This document shows positions 51,461-53,239 of a DNA stretch of 53,239 nt, one piece after another (the first letter of the stretch is position 1; every line of letters starts with the position of its first letter). Below the pieces are notes generated by a model. That model was not told where the DNA came from and ran no database searches. It saw nothing but the letters and a program-made list of their open reading frames with translations. The stretch comes from an uncultured Bacteroidota bacterium (GTDB taxonomy: Bacteria; Bacteroidota; Bacteroidia; Chitinophagales; Chitinophagaceae). The position numbers and the translations under genes are program-made. The stretch covers positions 1-53,239 of the forward strand of contig CAISPO010000057.1 of NCBI GenBank assembly GCA_903887415.1, written 5' to 3'.

Positions 51461-51871
51461 ATGAATTTCAGTGAGCTTATCCGGAAGATTTTTCAGATTT
51501 CCTACATAAAATTTTTATTTGTAGCAGGGATCAACACTGCATTTGGATACCTGATTTACGCGCTTATTGTATTCTTTTTGAAGAATGCCTATTTGTCTGT
51601 TTTTATAGCTACGATAATTGCGGTGCTGTTTAATTTCAAAACGTATGGTACTCTGGTTTTTAAGTCGAAGGATAACTCAAAAATAGTCAGGTTCTTCGGT
51701 GTGTACCTTTGCACTATGTCAGTCCAAATGGGGCTGCTAAAAGGATTGGCTGTAGTGGGTATTCCCAACCCCTATATTGCCGGCGCCATGATATTGCTGC
51801 CTGTTTCGCTTCTGTCCTTTTTCCTGATGCGGACATTTGTTTTTAATGCACCCATCGCAAAAAAAAATTGA
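51461..51871 (+). CDS. GtrA-family membrane protein (polyprenyl-phosphate sugar flippase-like)
   Basis: 136 residues from the ATG at 51461, one base after the preceding stop. Four TM helices are visible, with the GtrA-type lead-in FLFVAGINTAFGYLIYALI and NFKTYGTLVFKSK loop. GtrA proteins are thought to flip polyprenyl-phosphate sugars across the inner membrane. The gene ends the eight-gene plus-strand run and faces the convergent methyltransferase gene. Confidence 0.85.
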   Translation: MNFSELIRKIFQISYIKFLFVAGINTAFGYLIYALIVFFLKNAYLSVFIATIIAVLFNFKTYGTLVFKSKDNSKIVRFFGVYLCTMSVQMGLLKGLAVVGIPNPYIAGAMILLPVSLLSFFLMRTFVFNAPIAKKN

Positions 51872-51892
51872 TTAGTAAGATATCTGCTATTA

Positions 51893-53128
51893 CTACGAAA
51901 GTAAATGAGAAAACCCAATAATTTCAGGCACGTTTTCTCCGCTCTTTTCAAATTGTTCCTGAATGCCTTTTCGTATTGCTGCCTCATGGATGAGGGACGT
52001 AATTATAATTGTGAAAGGTTCGTTTTGGTATTGAGAAACTAAGTCGCCTCCACGCATTATCACTTTGCCACTGATTTTTTTTCCTACGTTCATACTGTTG
52101 TTATCAAACAACGAATATTTCCGTTCATGTTGGAATACTTCTGTTTTTAAAAGCTTAAAAGCAAATTGGCCAATACCAAACAGCGCGAGCGGTTTATCTT
52201 TCGGAATGGATGCAATAGACGATTTTATTTCGTCAAATATTTTATTGGAGTCGGTTATATACTGTTCTATTCGGCCTCTTACAGTTTTATCAAAGTGCAT
52301 AGCGGGCACGCCATTATTGTTAGTGCCTTTTCTAAACACCCCATATACCACATGGTAATCCTGGCCGGAAGCGATTGGTAGAAGTTTATCGCCTGCTGTT
52401 ATCGTCGAATAAAGATATAGCCCCATTAAATTATTAAAAGCGGTAACTGTAAAGTGGTTAATATGCTCCGCATTAAACTCCTGCAAAGGAGCGTGTATTA
52501 CATCGTAGTAGTATTCAGCATTCGGACATTCCAGGTACAAGTACCCGTTTTGGTTAAGTAAGTTATCAATAATATCGACTGTCTGTTTTACGTTTAGTAG
52601 GTGTTCCAGGACATGCGACAAAATAACGACATCAAATTTCCCCACGTTATCCGGTATATCAAACAGCGAATATTGGTAGCATTCGCAACCCACTTCTTCT
52701 TTCGTGATTTTTACACAGGCCGATGAAGGATCAATGCCTACTACATTAGTATAGCCCAAATTCTTCAGTTCCCGCAATAAACCCCCATTTGCACAGCCTA
52801 GGTCCACTATCCGGGCTTGTTTGTCAGTTACCTGTTCACTTATAGCAATTGCCGCTTCATGAAGCCTTTGTTTGTCTGCCGGGGTATATCCACCACCTGT
52901 TGATATTGTTTTGTCTTCGTACTTTGATAAGTCTGTATAATATCTGTCCAGCTCATTTTGTGTAACAGGGGTATTCGCATAAACAAAGCCACAATTATTA
53001 CACTGCACCACGTCATAGCCGCCATTCATTGGGTGGCCTTCAAACAGCTCAAAATCTATCTTTATTACCAGGTCTTTTGATGATGAAACACAGATAGGGC
53101 AGTTACGTTCTTTGCTTATTTGGCTCAT
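51893..53128 (-). CDS. Class I C-methyltransferase-like protein (TylCIII/CloU type architecture)
   Basis: 411 residues. A zinc-ribbon-like N-terminus (CPIC at about 10-13 and CNNC at about 43-46) precedes a SAM-binding domain (about 105-220, VDLGCANGGLLREL and VVILSHVLEHL). A C-terminal Rossmann-like domain (about 305-400, LALFGIGQFAFKLL and FDNNSMNVG) follows. This three-part layout is that of sugar C-methyltransferases that add methyl groups to keto sugars. It is convergent with the gtrA-like gene (21-base gap) and is probably part of the same sugar pathway. The region 53129-53239 beyond it is AT-rich and shows no gene. Confidence 0.8.
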   Translation of the reverse strand: MSQISKERNCPICVSSSKDLVIKIDFELFEGHPMNGGYDVVQCNNCGFVYANTPVTQNELDRYYTDLSKYEDKTISTGGGYTPADKQRLHEAAIAISEQVTDKQARIVDLGCANGGLLRELKNLGYTNVVGIDPSSACVKITKEEVGCECYQYSLFDIPDNVGKFDVVILSHVLEHLLNVKQTVDIIDNLLNQNGYLYLECPNAEYYYDVIHAPLQEFNAEHINHFTVTAFNNLMGLYLYSTITAGDKLLPIASGQDYHVVYGVFRKGTNNNGVPAMHFDKTVRGRIEQYITDSNKIFDEIKSSIASIPKDKPLALFGIGQFAFKLLKTEVFQHERKYSLFDNNSMNVGKKISGKVIMRGGDLVSQYQNEPFTIIITSLIHEAAIRKGIQEQFEKSGENVPEIIGFSHLLS

Positions 53129-53239
53129 TAATTGTTATTTAAGTTTTGGATTGTTCGGTATGCAATATGAACAACATTTTTGCGGGTTAAATGTAAAAGT
53201 TTTTCCCGAATTAAAATCGGAACTGGTGAATATAAAAAA

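Noticed and set aside
1..53239. tRNA, rRNA, prophage, insertion sequence or CRISPR elements
   Set aside because: No cloverleaf-like segment, transposase, integrase or Cas gene was recognised in any gap or frame I examined.

Overview
The window looks like a chromosomal segment of a Bacteroidota bacterium, most likely in or near the Chitinophagaceae/Chitinophagales (inference). The support is: large secreted repeat proteins ending in type IX secretion (T9SS) type A sorting domains; a BamA gene followed by two OmpH/Skp genes; a homogentisate pathway; a DUF5686/carboxypeptidase-regulatory-like outer-membrane protein; an Nramp transporter fused to a universal stress domain; an absence of obvious Shine-Dalgarno sequences; and several TAnnTTTG boxes of the Bacteroidota primary sigma factor type. 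I saw no tRNA, rRNA, CRISPR array, insertion sequence or prophage.

Region 1 (1-14054, all minus strand) is a surface-protein region. It starts with a YafK-like L,D-transpeptidase cut by the window edge. Two very large T9SS cargo proteins follow (about 1279 and 2503 residues), built from tandem BIG2-like Ig domains. The larger one also carries an N-terminal NHL-repeat propeller. A third BIG2/T9SS gene survives only as a 3' remnant. It is joined, out of frame, to a retropepsin-like protease gene that has lost its catalytic aspartate and its 3' end.

Region 2 (14083-25459) is mostly housekeeping. It holds hmgA-hppD (tyrosine/homogentisate catabolism); a divergent envelope operon uppS-bamA-ompH-ompH (isoprenoid carrier, outer-membrane assembly, periplasmic chaperones); a His-rich secreted peptide; trmO; and small envelope proteins.

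Region 3 (25497-41906) contains a GT-C-like membrane protein, the DUF5686 protein, a deoxynucleoside kinase, trpS, mntH-USP, a KdsC-like phosphatase, iscX, a 2Fe-2S ferredoxin, a DUF2520 Rossmann protein overlapping a PlsC-type acyltransferase, ung, two proteins of unknown function, a fatty-acid desaturase and an ABC-2 type exporter pair.

Region 4 (42148-51871, all plus strand, eight tightly packed genes) is the most interesting part. It encodes a polytopic membrane protein with a C-terminal LamG-like domain, an SDR sugar epimerase/reductase, a HAD phosphatase, a NeuB-family nonulosonate synthase with a SAF-like tail, an acetolactate-synthase-like ThDP enzyme, a GtrB/DPM1-type glycosyltransferase, an FkbM methyltransferase with an extra N-terminal domain, and a GtrA flippase. 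A convergent C-methyltransferase-like gene closes the window. I read this as a candidate Gtr-type surface glycosylation system that makes and delivers an unusual acidic or branched sugar. The combination with the ThDP enzyme is the best candidate here for undescribed chemistry. No CMP-sugar synthetase (NeuA) or UDP-GlcNAc 2-epimerase (NeuC) is visible.
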